Below are positions 4,970-6,262 of a DNA stretch of 6,262 bases, piece after piece. This DNA comes from Opitutaceae bacterium (GTDB lineage Bacteria; Verrucomicrobiota; Verrucomicrobiia; Opitutales; Opitutaceae). The notes beneath the pieces were generated by a model. That model did no database searches and was not told the origin of the DNA. It was given only the letters and a program-made list of their open reading frames with translations. Made by a program: the position numbers and the translations under genes. Position 1 is the first letter of the stretch. The number at the start of each line of letters is the position of its first letter. Location of the stretch: contig JANXSC010000339.1 in assembly GCA_025352845.1 (NCBI GenBank), positions 1 to 6,262 on the forward strand, read 5' to 3'.

Positions 4970-6262
4970 ATGGCGGAACCCACGCAGCCTTCCGGCGCCG
5001 TCTTCCTGAGCTACGCGTCGCAGGACGCGGCGGCGGTGCGGCGCATCTGCGCGGCGCTGCGCGCGGCGGGTGTGGAGGTGTGGTTTGATCAGAACGAACT
5101 CACGGGTGGCGACGCGTGGGATGCGAAAATTCGCGGGCAGGTGGCGTCGTGCGCGTTGTTTCTCCCCGTGATCTCGGCGGCGACGCAGGCGCGGCTCGAA
5201 GGGTATTTTCGGATCGAGTGGAAACTCGCCGCGCAGCGCACGCATGCGATGGCAGACGAGAAGGCGTTTCTGCTGCCGGTCGTGATCGACGACACGCGAG
5301 ATGCGGAGGCGAGGGTGCCGGCGGAGTTCAAGGCCGTGCAGTGGACGCGGCTGCCCGGCGGCGAGACGCCGGAGAAATTTTGCGCGCGGGTGAAGGCGTT
5401 GTTGGGCGGTGCAAGCACTCCGGCGCGTGCCGATGTAGGGGCGCGGCTCGACCGCGCCCAGATTGCGGCCGACCCGGAAGGGCGCGGTCAGGCCGCGCCC
5501 CTACGAAAACCGCGCCCCTGGTTCTTGCCAGCCGGGCTGGCCCTCGGCTTGGCGGTCGCCGCACTCGCGTTGTGGCGGCCATGGGAAAAATCCCCGCCCG
5601 CCGCGTCCGTTGCCCGGCTATCTCCCAAGCAAGCGGAGCCCGTCCTGCTTTCCCCTGCGCGTCAGCTCGCCGATAGGGCCAACGCGTTGTCGTTGAAAAA
5701 ATACAACTCGACTGCCGACGACTTCGCCGCCGCCGAGGGGCTGGTCAAGCAGGCGCTGGCACTCGACCAGAACGACGCGGAGATCTGGGCGATCGCGTCC
5801 CAGTTCAACACCGCGATCCGCACGCGGGGCTTCGACGACGCGCCGGCGCGGCGCGAGACGGCGCGCAGCCAGGCGGAGCGGGCGCTCAAGCTGGACTCCA
5901 ATTCCACCGAAGGCCTCTTCGCCCTCGGCCGCTGGCAGCGTGACAACGATCCCGATCGCACGGTCGCGGAGAAGACGTTTCAGGCCGTGCTCGCCCGCGC
6001 GCCCGAGCACGAGGGAGCCATCGGCAACCTCGGCACGATGTATGGCCGGCAGGATCGCGTGGAGGAGGCGCTGGCGCTGTTTGAGCGCGCGGCGCGCAAT
6101 CCCGCTACCGCGCCGCTCGCGCGCTACAGCCAATATCTCACCTATTTCGGGCACTGGCGCTTCGAGGAGGCCGAGCGCGCCGTGCGCGCCTCGATTGCCG
6201 CGGAACCGTCGTCCAATTCCGTGACCGGTCTCGCGATGCTGCTGCTGACCGCCAAGGGCGAC
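4970..6262 (+). CDS. TIR-domain protein with a single membrane helix and TPR repeats (3' end beyond the window)
   Basis: The frame is open from ATG 4970 to the last base (431 residues, no stop). Residues 9-145 form a TIR domain: AVFLSYASQD (10-19), the GVEVWFDQNEL box (34-44), CALFLPVIS (61-69), and FRIEWKLA (80-87), whose Glu83 sits where NAD-cleaving TIR domains keep the catalytic glutamate. A linker (146-183) leads to one membrane helix at about 184-202, and from about 248 the protein is built of TPR-like helix pairs, for example 331-364. With basic residues before the helix and no signal peptide, the TIR part should be cytoplasmic and the TPR part likely extracytoplasmic. TIR domains either scaffold signalling complexes or hydrolyse/cyclise NAD+ in defence. 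It lies divergent to the SLOG gene, 75 bases apart. Residues 156-179 come from an inserted palindrome. The TIR call is strong, activity inferred; the length of the missing C-terminus is unknown. Confidence 0.88.
   Translation, partial: MAEPTQPSGAVFLSYASQDAAAVRRICAALRAAGVEVWFDQNELTGGDAWDAKIRGQVASCALFLPVISAATQARLEGYFRIEWKLAAQRTHAMADEKAFLLPVVIDDTRDAEARVPAEFKAVQWTRLPGGETPEKFCARVKALLGGASTPARADVGARLDRAQIAADPEGRGQAAPLRKPRPWFLPAGLALGLAVAALALWRPWEKSPPAASVARLSPKQAEPVLLSPARQLADRANALSLKKYNSTADDFAAAEGLVKQALALDQNDAEIWAIASQFNTAIRTRGFDDAPARRETARSQAERALKLDSNSTEGLFALGRWQRDNDPDRTVAEKTFQAVLARAPEHEGAIGNLGTMYGRQDRVEEALALFERAARNPATAPLARYSQYLTYFGHWRFEEAERAVRASIAAEPSSNSVTGLAMLLLTAKGD
5435..5504. repeat. 70-bp intragenic inverted REP pair in the TIR gene linker
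   Basis: The 25 bases at 5435-5459 and 5480-5504 are inverted copies with 23 matches, differing only by a swapped TC/CT, around a 20-base centre. Each copy starts with GTAG at its outer end and is itself a hairpin: GGGCGCGG (5439-5446) with CCGCGCCC (5452-5459), and GGGCGCGG (5480-5487) with CCGCGCCC (5493-5500), each with a five-base loop. GTAG plus a GC-rich hairpin, present as an inverted doublet, is the classic layout of REP elements mobilised by RAYT (TnpA-REP) transposases. It lies within the coding frame between the TIR domain and the membrane helix. No RAYT gene is in the window. Confidence 0.75.

Noticed and set aside
5618..6154. 178-codon minus-strand open frame
   Set aside because: It is antisense to the TPR part of the TIR gene, whose frame remains open with recognisable repeats; the minus frame has no domain.
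1..6262. CRISPR array, tRNA, rRNA, insertion sequence or integrase
   Set aside because: No regularly spaced direct repeats, no cloverleaf with a CCA end, and no transposase or recombinase motif was found on either strand; the only repeats are the palindromes described.

Overview
The window is high-GC bacterial DNA with long alanine/arginine-rich reading frames and no clear Shine-Dalgarno sites before the main starts. The mix of STAND NTPase, TIR and TPR proteins with one central membrane helix, plus many GC-rich palindromes, suggests Verrucomicrobiota (Opitutaceae-like). That placement is an inference from style only.

Layout: 1-46 is the cut end of a REP-like palindrome. From 104 to 3385 (+) runs one long nSTAND1-type NTPase gene (P-loop NTPase, one membrane helix, helical/TPR-like C-terminus). 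It is interrupted by an in-frame TAG at 572-574, at the second acidic residue of the Walker B motif. From 4894 down to 3419 (-), convergent with it, lies a SLOG-domain protein followed by what look like two SLATT-type two-helix membrane modules. From 4970 (+), divergent from the SLOG gene and running off the window end, lies a TIR-membrane helix-TPR protein that keeps its candidate catalytic glutamate.

How they may work together: all three proteins combine a nucleotide-handling or nucleotide-sensing domain with membrane segments. TIR domains can make signalling nucleotides from NAD+, SLOG domains can bind such nucleotides, and SLATT modules are predicted membrane-perturbing effectors. The divergent TIR / SLOG-2TM pair therefore resembles the logic of Thoeris (TIR producer, SLOG-containing effector) but with a membrane effector. 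The nSTAND protein would be a further sensor or signalling component, now possibly broken. This is a hypothesis from domain content and proximity; divergent transcription does not prove a shared system.

Structural surprise: two unrelated genes (nSTAND and TIR) each carry a 70-bp inverted-repeat element within the coding sequence, read in the same phase and each adding about 24 low-complexity residues between domains. A third palindrome of the same style sits at the window's left edge. No tRNA, rRNA, CRISPR array, transposase or integrase was seen, and no stretch over 300 bases lacks a gene.
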